Positions 25,112-34,054 of a stretch of DNA of 64,000 nt are shown here, one piece after another. The stretch's first letter is position 1; the number at the start of each line of letters is the position of its first letter. Source of the DNA: Komagataeibacter diospyri (GTDB lineage Bacteria; Pseudomonadota; Alphaproteobacteria; Acetobacterales; Acetobacteraceae); contig NZ_BDLU01000014.1 of the NCBI RefSeq assembly GCF_006538165.1, positions 171,365 through 235,364 on the forward strand. Reading direction: 5' to 3'. The translations under genes were made by a program, and so were the position numbers. The notes beneath the pieces are model-generated. The model worked only from the letters and a program-made list of their open reading frames with translations. It did no database searches and had not been told where the DNA came from.

Positions 25112-27462
25112 CAGCGAAGAAAGACAGCCCGCAGATGCCCGAGATCACAGCCCTGACTACCGAAATCCTGTTGCCCGCGCTGGAACAGGCAATCGACGCC
25201 ACGGTCATCATCGGCCAGGATAACGAGATCATTTTCTACAATCAGGCGGCGGAATCATTATGGGGCATTCCACGCGCCGATGTCATGGGCCGTAACGTGG
25301 ACTGCCTGGTGCCCGTGCGCCTGCGCCATGAACATGACCGTTATATCGATCGCAATCGTGAAAGCGGTCACAACCGCATTGTCGGCACGTCGCGCGAAGT
25401 TGAATTCACGCGCGCGGATGGCGAATATATCTGCGGTGAACTGTCACTGTCGAAGGTACAGATCGATCAGGACGGCCGGAAGCTGACCTATTACATGGGC
25501 GTGATGAAGAACGTCACGGAAGAAAGCCAGCGCCGCAAGATCCTGATCCTGCAGAACGATGTGCTGCAGGCACTGGCCAGCGACATGCTGATACAGGATA
25601 TCGGTGAACTGATCTGCCGCAAGGTCGAAGCCTTCGTGCCCAATTCTGTCGCCGCCCTGCTGGTGCTGGATGATGCGCAGCCGTGGCGGGTGATCTGCAC
25701 GTCCGCCCTGCCGCCGCGTATCCGCAATGCGCTGGAAACCACCGTGCCGTCCCCTTCCGATGTGGAAAAGCTGAAGGCCAACGCGTCCTATACCGGTCGG
25801 CTGGTGTGGGACAATTACCAGTCCATGTGCCGTTCACTGGGGCTGCAGTCCTGTTACGCCGCCCCCGTGCTGGCGGGTGACGGACGGATAACGGGCATTT
25901 TCGCGCTGTACCTGCGTGAACCCAACCAGCTTGGCGCATGGCCACAGCGGCTGGTCGGGTCGTGCCTGCCGTTCTGCGCGCTGGCGCTGGAACAGCATGC
26001 CACCAAGACGCACATGACCCAGCTTGCGCGTTATGATTCCCTGACCGGCCTGCTGAACCGTGGCGCACTGCACCGGGTAATGGAAGACATCATTGCCCAG
26101 CCGGGCAACCGGACGCTGGCGATCTTCATGCTGGATATCGACCGTTTCCGCGATATCAACGACGCGCTGGGTCATGTCTATGCTGACCAGTTCCTGGTCG
26201 AGATCGCAGCCCGCATCCGCTCCATCGCCCGTGATGATTACGTCATCAGCCGCTCCGGCGGGGACGAATTCGTGGTGGTGGTGCCCGACTGCGAAGGCAA
26301 GCGGATCGAGGAAATCGCCCAGCAGCTTCTGGACACCATCGGCCGCCCGCTGCAGATCGGCCAGAACACGCTCTCCATTTCATGCTCGATCGGCATAAGT
26401 ACGTTCCCGTCCAACGGGCCGGACAGTGAATCGCTGCTCAGCCATGCCGACACCGCCATGCGTCAGGCCAAGGAAGACGGGCGCGGCATCTTCCGCTTCG
26501 CCAACCTGGAAAAGAACCAGGTGGCGCAGGACCGGCTGGTGCTGGGCTCCGCGCTGCGTGATTCACTGGCGCAGGGTATGCTGCAGCTGCATTACCAGCC
26601 GCAGGTGCGCACGCATACGCTGGAACTCAGCGGGGTGGAGGCCCTGTCGCGGTGGCACCATCCGCATCTTGGTAACATCTTCCCCTCCCGCTTCATTGCC
26701 GTGGCGGAGGAAACCGGACAGATCGAGGCCATTGGCCGGTGGTCACTGCTGGAAGCCTGCCGCCAGATCGTGAAATGGGACCGCGACGGCATCCATGTCC
26801 CCACGGTTGCGGTCAACCTGTCGGCGGTGCATTTCCGTAACCGCGCGCTGCCTGAACACATCGCAACCCTGCTGAAGGACCATGACCTGAAGCCTGCCCG
26901 CCTGACGGTGGAAATCACCGAAAGCGTGATGATGGACAACAGCCGCGATACCGAGGAAGTGCTGCAATCCATCCGCAACCTTGGCTGTGGCCTGTCGATG
27001 GATGATTTCGGCACGGGGTATTCGTCCCTGTCGCGGCTGACGCGCCTGCCGCTGACGGAAATCAAGATCGACCGCAGCTTCATCAACGACTTTGAATACG
27101 ACACCAACGCGCAGGCGGTGACCATGGCCGTGATCGGCATCGGGTCGCGCCTGGGCATGACCGTCGTGACCGAAGGGGTCGAGACGGAACAGCAGCGCGA
27201 ACTGCTGGAAAAACTGAACTGTGACGTGATGCAGGGTTACCTGTTTGCCAAGCCGCTGGCCCCGAAGGACCTGGAACAGTGGGTCCGCAAGGGGGGCGCC
27301 CCTGCCGTTATCCGTAACATCGAAGCTGCCCGCGCCAAGGCGCGCGCTGCCGGGGCGTCATCCTCCCAGCCATTAAAGAATACCGAAAAACAGCCTGCCC
27401 CCACCACAGAGGCAACCGCCACCGCAGCCACGAAGTCCCCCGCTGCCAAAGCCAGGTCCTGA
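25108..27462 (+). CDS. pdeA1: Heme-PAS c-di-GMP phosphodiesterase A1
   Basis: The 784-residue protein has PAS (about 20-135), a GAF-like region (about 150-310), GGDEF (SGGDEF intact) and EAL (VEALSRWHH, VNLSAVHF, EITES, MDDFGTGYSSL, EIKIDRS, EGVE). The PAS matches the oxygen-sensing heme domain described for A. xylinum PDEA1, with proximal His76 in EHDRY and Arg97 in GTSREV. In that organism the enzyme cleaves c-di-GMP, and oxygen on the heme lowers its activity, raising c-di-GMP and cellulose synthesis. The start at 25108 overlaps the cdg1a stop; an internal ATG at 25135 is possible. The last 50 residues are an Ala/Thr/Pro-rich low-complexity tail. Confidence 0.93.
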   Translation: MTAKKDSPQMPEITALTTEILLPALEQAIDATVIIGQDNEIIFYNQAAESLWGIPRADVMGRNVDCLVPVRLRHEHDRYIDRNRESGHNRIVGTSREVEFTRADGEYICGELSLSKVQIDQDGRKLTYYMGVMKNVTEESQRRKILILQNDVLQALASDMLIQDIGELICRKVEAFVPNSVAALLVLDDAQPWRVICTSALPPRIRNALETTVPSPSDVEKLKANASYTGRLVWDNYQSMCRSLGLQSCYAAPVLAGDGRITGIFALYLREPNQLGAWPQRLVGSCLPFCALALEQHATKTHMTQLARYDSLTGLLNRGALHRVMEDIIAQPGNRTLAIFMLDIDRFRDINDALGHVYADQFLVEIAARIRSIARDDYVISRSGGDEFVVVVPDCEGKRIEEIAQQLLDTIGRPLQIGQNTLSISCSIGISTFPSNGPDSESLLSHADTAMRQAKEDGRGIFRFANLEKNQVAQDRLVLGSALRDSLAQGMLQLHYQPQVRTHTLELSGVEALSRWHHPHLGNIFPSRFIAVAEETGQIEAIGRWSLLEACRQIVKWDRDGIHVPTVAVNLSAVHFRNRALPEHIATLLKDHDLKPARLTVEITESVMMDNSRDTEEVLQSIRNLGCGLSMDDFGTGYSSLSRLTRLPLTEIKIDRSFINDFEYDTNAQAVTMAVIGIGSRLGMTVVTEGVETEQQRELLEKLNCDVMQGYLFAKPLAPKDLEQWVRKGGAPAVIRNIEAARAKARAAGASSSQPLKNTEKQPAPTTEATATAATKSPAAKARS

Positions 27463-27492
27463 TCCATTCAAGGCGAAAGACGGAGCAACGCC

Positions 27493-29235
27493 ATGTCACT
27501 CAAACACGATGATCGCCTGCGCGCGCTAACCCACAAGGATTCCGATTTCTGGGCCGATGTGGTGGACAATGTCCTGATCGTCGCCATTACGGATGTGCGT
27601 GGCGTGATTACCTACGTCAATGACCGCTTCTGTGAGATCAGCCGCTACCCGCGTGAGGAACTGCTCGGCTCGACGCACCGGATCGTCAATTCGGGGTATC
27701 ATGATGCCAGCTTCTTCAGGCAGATGTACCGCACCATCCGGTCTGGGGAAATCTGGCGCGGCAACATATGCAACCGTGCGAAGGACGGGACGCTGTACTG
27801 GGTGGCGACGACCATCATGCCCAAGCACAACTCGCTTGGCGCGGTCGAGGGCTATGTCGCGACCCGTTTCGAGATTACCGAGTTGATGAACACCCGTGAC
27901 CGGCTGAAGTCACTGGCGGCGACCGACCCGCTGACGGGACTGTTCAACCGTGGCGGCTTCAACACCGTGCTGCAGGCGGCGGTGGAGGAGAAAGCCCGCA
28001 ACATCACCCGTGAAATCATGCTGGTCATGTTCGACCTTGATGGTTTCAAGCAGATCAACGACATTCACGGTCACCATGCCGGCGACGTGGTACTGAAAAC
28101 CATTTCGCACCGGCTGCTGGAACTGGTCAGCCCGCAGGACGCGGTATGTCGGCTGGGTGGGGATGAATTTGCGCTTATCCTCAACCACACGCTGCTGGCC
28201 ACGCCGCTGGACACGATGCTGGAACGGCTGCTGGCGGCGCTTGAAGCGCCGATCGAGGTCGGCAATACCATGGTCAACGTATCGGGCAGCATTGGCGTAT
28301 GCCCGATCGCCAGCCAGGAAAGTGCTGAATCCCTGCAGAAAAATGCGGATATCGCGCTGTATGCCGCCAAGCGCGCGGGCGGCCATCAGTCGCGGATGTT
28401 CGACATCACCCTGCACCAGCATGCCCTTGAGCGCGCTCAGATCCTGACCGATGCGCGTGATGGCGTGGAAAAAGACCAGTTTGAACTGTATTACCAGCCG
28501 ATCCTGAACCTTGCGACCGGCAGGTGCGACCAGATCGAGGCGCTGCTGCGCTGGCACCACCCCATGCGCGGACTACTGGCGGCGGAAAGCTTCCGTGACG
28601 TATTTCTTGATGCGACACTGGCACAGGCCATGAGTCCGCGGCTGGTGAAGTCGTTCCAGAATGACATGCGGCTGTGGAATACCAGCCTTTCAAGTTATCC
28701 CAACCTGACCATTAATCTCTCGCGGCTCGACCTGCTCAATATCGGGTTCCAGAACGATCTGGAAGCCGAGATAAAGCGGCAGGGCGGCACCGCCAGTGAT
28801 TATGTGCTGGAAATATCCGAAAGCGTGCTGGCGGGACGCCGGTCGGATCGCGTGCTGCTGCGGTTGCAGGAACTGGCCAATCTGGGCTTCCAGCTGACAC
28901 TGGATGATTTTGGGCAGGCCACGCTGCCGATCGCGGTGCTGCGCGATATCCGCTTCACGCAGGCCAAGATTTCACGCCACCTGGTGGTCAATATCGAACA
29001 CAGCCAGGCGGCGCGCGACGTGATTGCCCATCTGACGGGACTTGCCCATGCCTTCGGGCTGAGTGTGACCGTAACCGGGGTGGAAACCAAGGGGCAGATG
29101 GATATCCTGACTGCCATGAAAGTGGACAGGATTCAGGGTTTTTACATTTCTCCCCCTATTTCTGCCGCAAATCTGGTGTTGGCGGAGCACATCCTTGCGC
29201 CAGATCATTCCGAAGTCGCGTTGCAGGCGTCATGA
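27493..29235 (+). CDS. dgc1: PAS-containing diguanylate cyclase (cdg1 operon)
   Basis: The 580-residue protein has an N-terminal PAS (about 15-135) of the flavin/Aer-like type (ITYVNDRFCEISRY, WRGNICNRAKDG), a GGDEF domain with intact RLGGDEF (about 220) and an EAL domain. The EAL part keeps IEALLRW but its loop-6 motif reads DDFGQATLP instead of DDFGTGYSS, so it is probably inactive as a phosphodiesterase. The Arg of the RxxD inhibitory site is absent (SPQD). It should make c-di-GMP from GTP. It follows pdeA1 by 30 bp and precedes the Rrf2 gene by 6 bp, matching the pdeA-dgc pairing of A. xylinum cdg operons. Confidence 0.92.
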   Translation: MSLKHDDRLRALTHKDSDFWADVVDNVLIVAITDVRGVITYVNDRFCEISRYPREELLGSTHRIVNSGYHDASFFRQMYRTIRSGEIWRGNICNRAKDGTLYWVATTIMPKHNSLGAVEGYVATRFEITELMNTRDRLKSLAATDPLTGLFNRGGFNTVLQAAVEEKARNITREIMLVMFDLDGFKQINDIHGHHAGDVVLKTISHRLLELVSPQDAVCRLGGDEFALILNHTLLATPLDTMLERLLAALEAPIEVGNTMVNVSGSIGVCPIASQESAESLQKNADIALYAAKRAGGHQSRMFDITLHQHALERAQILTDARDGVEKDQFELYYQPILNLATGRCDQIEALLRWHHPMRGLLAAESFRDVFLDATLAQAMSPRLVKSFQNDMRLWNTSLSSYPNLTINLSRLDLLNIGFQNDLEAEIKRQGGTASDYVLEISESVLAGRRSDRVLLRLQELANLGFQLTLDDFGQATLPIAVLRDIRFTQAKISRHLVVNIEHSQAARDVIAHLTGLAHAFGLSVTVTGVETKGQMDILTAMKVDRIQGFYISPPISAANLVLAEHILAPDHSEVALQAS

Positions 29236-29241
29236 GGTACC

Positions 29242-29658
29242 ATGCGCCTGACACTTTATACGGATTATTCCATTCGCACCCTCGTCTACCTGGGACAGAA
29301 TCCGGGCAGGCGCGTTGCGATTCAGGAAATTGCCGATGCCCACGGAATTTCACAAAGCCACCTGGTCAAGGTGGTCAACCGCCTGTCCAATAATGGCATC
29401 GTCCTTGCGCGGCGGGGCCGCAGCGGGGGGCTGGAACTGGCGGCGGCGGCACATGAGATTTTCATTGGTGACATCGTAAGGCTGATGGAAGCCGATCTGA
29501 ATACGATCGTGACCTGTGTACCGGGTAAAGGGCAGCCCTGCATACTGGTGGATGCCTGCCGTCTGCGGGGCCTGTTCGCCAAATCACTGAACGCCTTTAT
29601 GGCCGTACTGGACCGTGTGACCTTGCATGATCTCATAATGGAGCATAAAAAATATTAA
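29242..29658 (+). CDS. cdg1d: Rrf2/NsrR-like regulator, last gene of the cdg1 operon
   Basis: The 138-residue protein is an Rrf2-family winged-helix regulator: MRLTLYTDYSIRTLVYLG at the start, the HTH around ISQSHLVKVVNRLSNNG, and wing RRGRSGGLEL. Three cysteines in the pattern C-x7-C-x5-C (TCVPGKGQPCILVDACRLR) match NsrR-type [Fe-S] cluster ligands, so nitric oxide sensing is likely. It is the fourth gene of the operon, which corresponds to cdg1d of A. xylinum. A paralog with the same cysteine spacing lies 345 bp downstream. A terminator hairpin follows. Confidence 0.85.
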   Translation: MRLTLYTDYSIRTLVYLGQNPGRRVAIQEIADAHGISQSHLVKVVNRLSNNGIVLARRGRSGGLELAAAAHEIFIGDIVRLMEADLNTIVTCVPGKGQPCILVDACRLRGLFAKSLNAFMAVLDRVTLHDLIMEHKKY

Positions 29659-29665
29659 TTCGTGG

Positions 29666-29694
29666 CAAGAAGAATAATTCTTGATTTTTTATTT
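29666..29694 (+). terminator. Terminator of the cdg1 operon
   Basis: Arms CAAGAA (29666-29671) and TTCTTG (29678-29683) are followed by A and a T-rich tail. It lies 8 bp past the last stop of the operon. Confidence 0.6.
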
Positions 29695-30003
29695 GCATAC
29701 CGCATAGAGATTAATTTGGAAACGGAACAAAATCGGCTCCTTTATATCGGTTCGTTATAATCTATGCTTATGATGTGATAAAAATAAATTATGTGACAGG
29801 CGGCAGTGTGGTTTCCTGTTGCAGTGCGTACCAATACGGTCTTTTTTACCCTATGGTAATATCGTCACCATGTCTGACCACAGGATATCCATGTCCTATC
29901 TGTTGCAACACTGGACCATGCCTACCATTCGGGCCGGGAACCGTTACATCGCCATGACAGGTCTATATGATAACCGGAATGGGGAGGCCGTAAACAGCAT
30001 ATC
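29695..30003. other. Intergenic region upstream of the second Rrf2 gene
   Basis: AT-rich at its left end; no gene is supported. It should carry the promoter of the second NsrR-like gene. Confidence 0.45.
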
Positions 30004-30414
30004 ATGCGTCTGACCCTTCATACTGATTACGCCATTCGCGTGCTTGTCTATCTGGCGTGCAATGCAGACAGGCGCGTATCCGTGCACGAGATTTCCAGCC
30101 ATCACAACATTTCCCATAACCATCTGGTCAAGGTCGTCAACCGCCTGTCCAACGAAGGGGTAGTGCAGGCGCGTCGTGGCCGGTCGGGTGGGCTGCAGCT
30201 GCCCCGCCAGCCACAGGACATCATTATCGGGGATATCGTACGCCTGATGGAAACGGACATGCTTTCCGTCGTGTCGTGCCAGCCAGAAAACGGCCAGCCC
30301 TGCGTACTGGCGGACATGTGCCGCCTGCGTCGCCTGCTGTCCCAGTCACTGGAGGCCTTCCTGCATGTGCTGGACCGCACAACGCTGCACGATATCATAC
30401 CAGACAGGATATAA
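30004..30414 (+). CDS. Second Rrf2/NsrR-like regulator
   Basis: The 136-residue protein is a close paralog of the regulator at 29242-29658 (MRLTLHTDYAIRVLVYLA, HNHLVKVVNRLSNEG, RRGRSGG). It keeps the same three cysteines, C-x7-C-x5-C (SCQPENGQPCVLADMCRLRR), and is therefore expected to bind an iron-sulfur cluster and respond to nitric oxide, as NsrR does. It stands alone after the cdg1 terminator. Its downstream neighbour is a decayed oxidoreductase/fdhD locus, so its former target may be gone. A 9-bp inverted repeat (30452-30460/30482-30490) follows it. Confidence 0.85.
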   Translation: MRLTLHTDYAIRVLVYLACNADRRVSVHEISSHHNISHNHLVKVVNRLSNEGVVQARRGRSGGLQLPRQPQDIIIGDIVRLMETDMLSVVSCQPENGQPCVLADMCRLRRLLSQSLEAFLHVLDRTTLHDIIPDRI

Positions 30415-31277
30415 CCGGTTCGGAATGATGCAATGGAGCATTGCCGCCAACGAACTATATATGGTATTATACAATCAATACATATAGTTCATTCCATTCT
30501 GTTGATAATATAAATTTATTAACAGATAAATATTTTCCATACATGCAAAATTATGTCTTTTGTAGTTGAAATAACAACAATCCTGCAGTTTCCTGCGTAC
30601 AAACACGGAAGAACGCCATATCTGACAAGCCGGAATTCAGGCCCTATACCCATCCCGCCGGTAGGTGGGGGCGGCGAACGCCACCGCACGCGTGCAGATG
30701 GAACAGAGCGTACTGGTCAAGGGGGGCGCGCGCACTTCTGTTCATGAATTACCCGGACGGCTTCAATTGCCCAGGCTGCGCATGGCCGGACCCCGATCGT
30801 GAAAAGACGCTGAAGATGTGGGCCGCCACAACGCCGCGGGATAAGCTGTGGGGGGGGGCGGATTGCGGACGGCATGGATTTTGGGCGCGGGTTCTGCGTG
30901 ATTGCCAGCCGGTGTTCGTATGAAAGGATGCACAAGGCGATCATGGCGGGCATGCCGGAACTGGTGGCGGTAACAGCGCCCACGGCGCGCGCGTTGTGGG
31001 TAGCGGGAGGGATGCGGGGCCGTACCTGATCGCATCCGCGCGCGATAGCTCCGTAATGGTTCCCCATCTGGTCATGGATAAGTAAAAAAAATATTTCGTG
31101 TGCAAGCACAGCAGGTCTGGATTCCAAATACGTCATGCTGGGACCTGTTTTCTGGCGGAATACTTACAACCCTGAAACAATAGTAATAAAGTCGTGACCA
31201 AGCTCGCGATTTCGTTTTTTCGCGTTTAACAGGCGCGGGATTAGCCTCCGCTGCATGATACTGGAGGAACATCCATT
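30415..31277. other. Region between nsrR-like gene and sldB
   Basis: No intact gene. The middle (30640-31029) holds the pseudogene described separately. The right end (31140-31277) should contain the sldBA promoter. Confidence 0.55.
30640..31029 (+). pseudogene. Remnant of FdhF/YdeP-type oxidoreductase joined to fdhD C terminus
   Basis: Translation of the plus strand in shifted frames recovers two recognisable pieces. Around 30738-30810 the frame reads LLFMNYPDGFNCPGCAWPDP, the N-terminal hallmark of YdeP/FdhF-like molybdopterin oxidoreductases, preceded one frame away by a matching stretch (VQMEQSVLVKG). From 30874 to the TGA at 31029 the frame reads GFCVIASRCSYE then HKAIMAGMPELVAVTAPTARA, which is typical of the C-terminal part of the formate-dehydrogenase sulfurtransferase FdhD. 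The order, frameshifts and missing bulk show an internally deleted, decayed locus. Confidence 0.75.
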
Positions 31278-31664
31278 ATGTCTGCTTTTATGAAACCGCA
31301 GAGCGCCGCAGGATGGGCGACGCTTTTACTTGCGGTCATCATCATCCTGCTGGGCCTGCCACTGGTATACATGGGCGCTGAACTCGCGTTCCTGGGTGGC
31401 TCGCTTTATTACGTCGTCTGCGGTCTGGTGGTGACGGCCGCGGGTGTGCTGATGGCCATGGGTCGGCCCGTGGGCGGCCTGCTTTACCTTGGGGCCTGCG
31501 CCTTTACGTGGCTGTGGGCATTCTGGGAAGTGGGCTTTGACGGCTGGGGACTGCTGCCGCGCGTATTCGGCCCAACCCTGCTGGCCATTGGCGTGGCGCT
31601 GTGCCTGCCGGTGCTGCGGCGTGCTGACCACGCACGCACAACCCATGTGCGGGAGGTCGCATAA
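31278..31664 (+). CDS. sldB: Membrane subunit of PQQ polyol (glycerol/sorbitol) dehydrogenase
   Basis: The 128-residue protein is almost entirely hydrophobic, with four to five transmembrane helices. It corresponds to the membrane domain that is fused to the N terminus of PQQ glucose dehydrogenase but is a separate small subunit (about 126 residues) in Gluconobacter SldB. GGAGG lies 10 nt before the ATG. The gene directly precedes and overlaps the large subunit by one base (ATAATG). The subunit anchors the catalytic chain and is needed for its activity and ubiquinone contact in the known system. Confidence 0.88.
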   Translation: MSAFMKPQSAAGWATLLLAVIIILLGLPLVYMGAELAFLGGSLYYVVCGLVVTAAGVLMAMGRPVGGLLYLGACAFTWLWAFWEVGFDGWGLLPRVFGPTLLAIGVALCLPVLRRADHARTTHVREVA

Positions 31665-33865
31665 TGTCCAATACTCCAATGCTGCGCACCCTGCTGCTGG
31701 GTGCCACCATCATTGCCGGTACCGCAGGCGCAGGTGCCCTGGCGCAGGTGCCTCCTGCCGACCAGCCACCCGGTAGCGGCAATGCCACCGTTGCCCCCGG
31801 CACGCCCACTCCGCCGACGGACGCGTTTTCCGCCCCGTCGCCCAACAGCCCGCAGGCGCCGGGCGTCAACGCCGCCAACATTCCCGACGGCCCGCCTGCA
31901 GAACCCAGCGAGGCCACGCCGATGGTCGAGCAGGTTACGGCCAGCCCCGCGCATGATGACTGGCCCGGCTACGGGCGCGATGACCGGGCGACGCGTTTCT
32001 CGCCACTGGACCAGATCACGCCGTCCAATGTCAGCCACCTGAAACGTGCCTTCATCTACCATACCGGCAGCAAGCCGGGGCCGGGGCAGGTGAACAAATG
32101 GGCTGCCGAGACCACGCCCATCAAAGTGGGTGACGGGCTGTACATGTGTTCCGCGCTGAACGACATGATGCGTATCGATCCGGCCACGGGCAAGGAAGTC
32201 TGGCACTTCCACGCCAATGAGAAATACGAGAGCATTCCGTATACGGCGGCGTGCAAGGCGGTGGTGTACTACACGTCCTCCACCGTGCCTGAAGGCGAGC
32301 ACTGCCACCACCGTATCCTCGAAGCCACGCTGGATGAACGCCTGATCGAGGTGGACAGCGAGGACGGCAAGGTGTGCGAGGGCTTCGGCTGGCACGGCAT
32401 GGTCAACCTGATGAAGGGGATGGGTGAATCCGTGCCCGGATTCGTGGCCGAAACCGCGCCGCCGCCGATCGTCAATGGTGCGATCATCACCAATCAGGAA
32501 ATCCTTGACGGCCAGCGCCGTTGGGCGCCGTCGGGTGTAATCCGTGGATATGACGCCGAAACCGGGCGCTTCCTGTGGGCATGGGATGTCAACCGTCCGC
32601 ATGAACATGGCGAGCCGAAGGAAGGCGAGCATTACAGCCGTGGCACCCCCAATTCCTGGGCCGCGATGATTGGTGACAACGCGCTGGGGCTGGTTTACGT
32701 GCCTACCGGCAACTCGGCCGCTGATTACTACAGCGCCATGCGCAGCCCGGAGGAAAACAAGGTGTCCTCCGCCGTTGTCGCGATTGACGTGAAAACGGGC
32801 GAACCGCGCTGGGTGTTCCAGACCGTGCATAAGGATGTGTGGGATTACGACATCGGGTCGCAGCCTACGCTGATGGACTTTACCAAGCCTGATGGCAGCA
32901 CGGTGCCCGCGCTGATCATGCCCACCAAGCGTGGCCAGACCTTCGTGCTGGACCGCCGCACGGGTGAGCCGGTGCTGCCGGTGGAAGAACGGCCCGCGCC
33001 TTCGCCAGGCATGGTGCCGGGTGATACGCGCGCCCCGACGCAACCATGGTCGGTCGGCATGCCGCGTCTGGGCTTCGCGCCGCTGAAGGAAGCTGACATG
33101 TGGGGCATGTCCCCCATTGACCAGCTGTACTGCCGCCTGAAATACCGCCGTGCGCATTATGTGGGTGAGTTCACGCCGCCCAGCATCGACAAGCCGTGGC
33201 TGGAATATCCTGGCTATAATGGTGGATCTGACTGGGGCAGTGTCGCGTATGATGAAAAGACCGGCATCCTGATCGCCAACTGGAACAACACGCCCATGTA
33301 TGACCAGCTGGTCAGCCGCAAGAAGGCGGACAAGCTGGGGCTGATGCCGGTGGATGATCCCAACTACAAACCCGGCGGCGGTGGTGCCGAAGGGGCAGGG
33401 GCCATGGCGGAAACGCCGTATGGTATCGTCGTCTCGCCGTTCTGGGATGAATATACGGGCATGATGTGCAACCGGCCGCCCTATGGCATGATTACCGCCA
33501 TCGACATGCACACGCAGAAGGTACTGTGGCAGCACCCGCTGGGTAGCGCGCGTGCCAATGGACCGTTCGGTCTGCCCACCCACCTGCCGCTGACCATAGG
33601 TACGCCCAACAACGGTGGCCCGGTCATTACTGCTGGTGGCCTGATCTTTGTTGCGGCAACGACCGACAACATGATCCATGCCTTCGACATCCATACTGGC
33701 CGTGAAGTCTGGAACGATGTCCTGCCCGGTGGCGGACAGGCAACGCCCATGACGTATGAATACAAGGGCAAGCAGTACGTCGCCATCATGGCCGGTGGCC
33801 ACCACTTCATGATGACGCCGGTCACTGATGACCTGGTGGTCTATGCTCTTGATAACGTGAACTGA
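31664..33865 (+). CDS. sldA: PQQ-dependent polyol (glycerol/sorbitol) dehydrogenase, large subunit
   Basis: The 733-residue protein begins with a signal peptide (LLLGATIIAGTAGAGALAQ), a Pro-rich linker to about residue 90, and then an eight-bladed PQQ propeller of the membrane-bound glucose/quinate/polyol type. Recognisable parts are DDWPGYGRDDRATRFSPLDQ, TPIKVGDGLYMCSALN, WDYDIGSQPTLMD, GFAPLKEADMWG and the final PMTYEYKGKQYVAIMAGGHH. With SldB it should oxidise polyols such as glycerol, sorbitol, arabitol or gluconate at the outer face of the inner membrane, passing electrons to ubiquinone. The pairing with SldB distinguishes it from one-chain Gcd. A strong terminator follows. Confidence 0.9.
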   Translation: MSNTPMLRTLLLGATIIAGTAGAGALAQVPPADQPPGSGNATVAPGTPTPPTDAFSAPSPNSPQAPGVNAANIPDGPPAEPSEATPMVEQVTASPAHDDWPGYGRDDRATRFSPLDQITPSNVSHLKRAFIYHTGSKPGPGQVNKWAAETTPIKVGDGLYMCSALNDMMRIDPATGKEVWHFHANEKYESIPYTAACKAVVYYTSSTVPEGEHCHHRILEATLDERLIEVDSEDGKVCEGFGWHGMVNLMKGMGESVPGFVAETAPPPIVNGAIITNQEILDGQRRWAPSGVIRGYDAETGRFLWAWDVNRPHEHGEPKEGEHYSRGTPNSWAAMIGDNALGLVYVPTGNSAADYYSAMRSPEENKVSSAVVAIDVKTGEPRWVFQTVHKDVWDYDIGSQPTLMDFTKPDGSTVPALIMPTKRGQTFVLDRRTGEPVLPVEERPAPSPGMVPGDTRAPTQPWSVGMPRLGFAPLKEADMWGMSPIDQLYCRLKYRRAHYVGEFTPPSIDKPWLEYPGYNGGSDWGSVAYDEKTGILIANWNNTPMYDQLVSRKKADKLGLMPVDDPNYKPGGGGAEGAGAMAETPYGIVVSPFWDEYTGMMCNRPPYGMITAIDMHTQKVLWQHPLGSARANGPFGLPTHLPLTIGTPNNGGPVITAGGLIFVAATTDNMIHAFDIHTGREVWNDVLPGGGQATPMTYEYKGKQYVAIMAGGHHFMMTPVTDDLVVYALDNVN

Positions 33866-33893
33866 CCTTACCCGTCATATTCGGGCTGACCCG

Positions 33894-33927
33894 ACCGGGG
33901 CCGCATCGTTGCGGTCCCGGTTTTTTT
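33894..33927 (+). terminator. Rho-independent terminator of sldBA
   Basis: Twelve-bp arms ACCGGGGCCGCA and TGCGGTCCCGGT (one G-U pair) enclose a 4-nt loop and are followed by seven T residues. Confidence 0.9.
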
Positions 33928-34054
33928 ATGCGCGCCTGCGGCATGCTGACGATTTATTATGAAATAAAATAACGTAACATATATTTATTCATTAAATGAG
34001 ATTGACGGATTGTGACAATTTTATGTAGGCCGGTTATTCAATGCATAAAAATGG

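Noticed and set aside
30717..31136. 139-codon minus-strand frame in the sldB upstream region
   Set aside because: The plus strand of the same segment encodes recognisable YdeP/FdhF and FdhD fragments, so the minus frame is incidental.
31484..33805. A 773-codon minus-strand frame opposite sldA
   Set aside because: It is rich in His and Arg as expected from antisense of a high-GC gene; the plus strand encodes a clear PQQ dehydrogenase.
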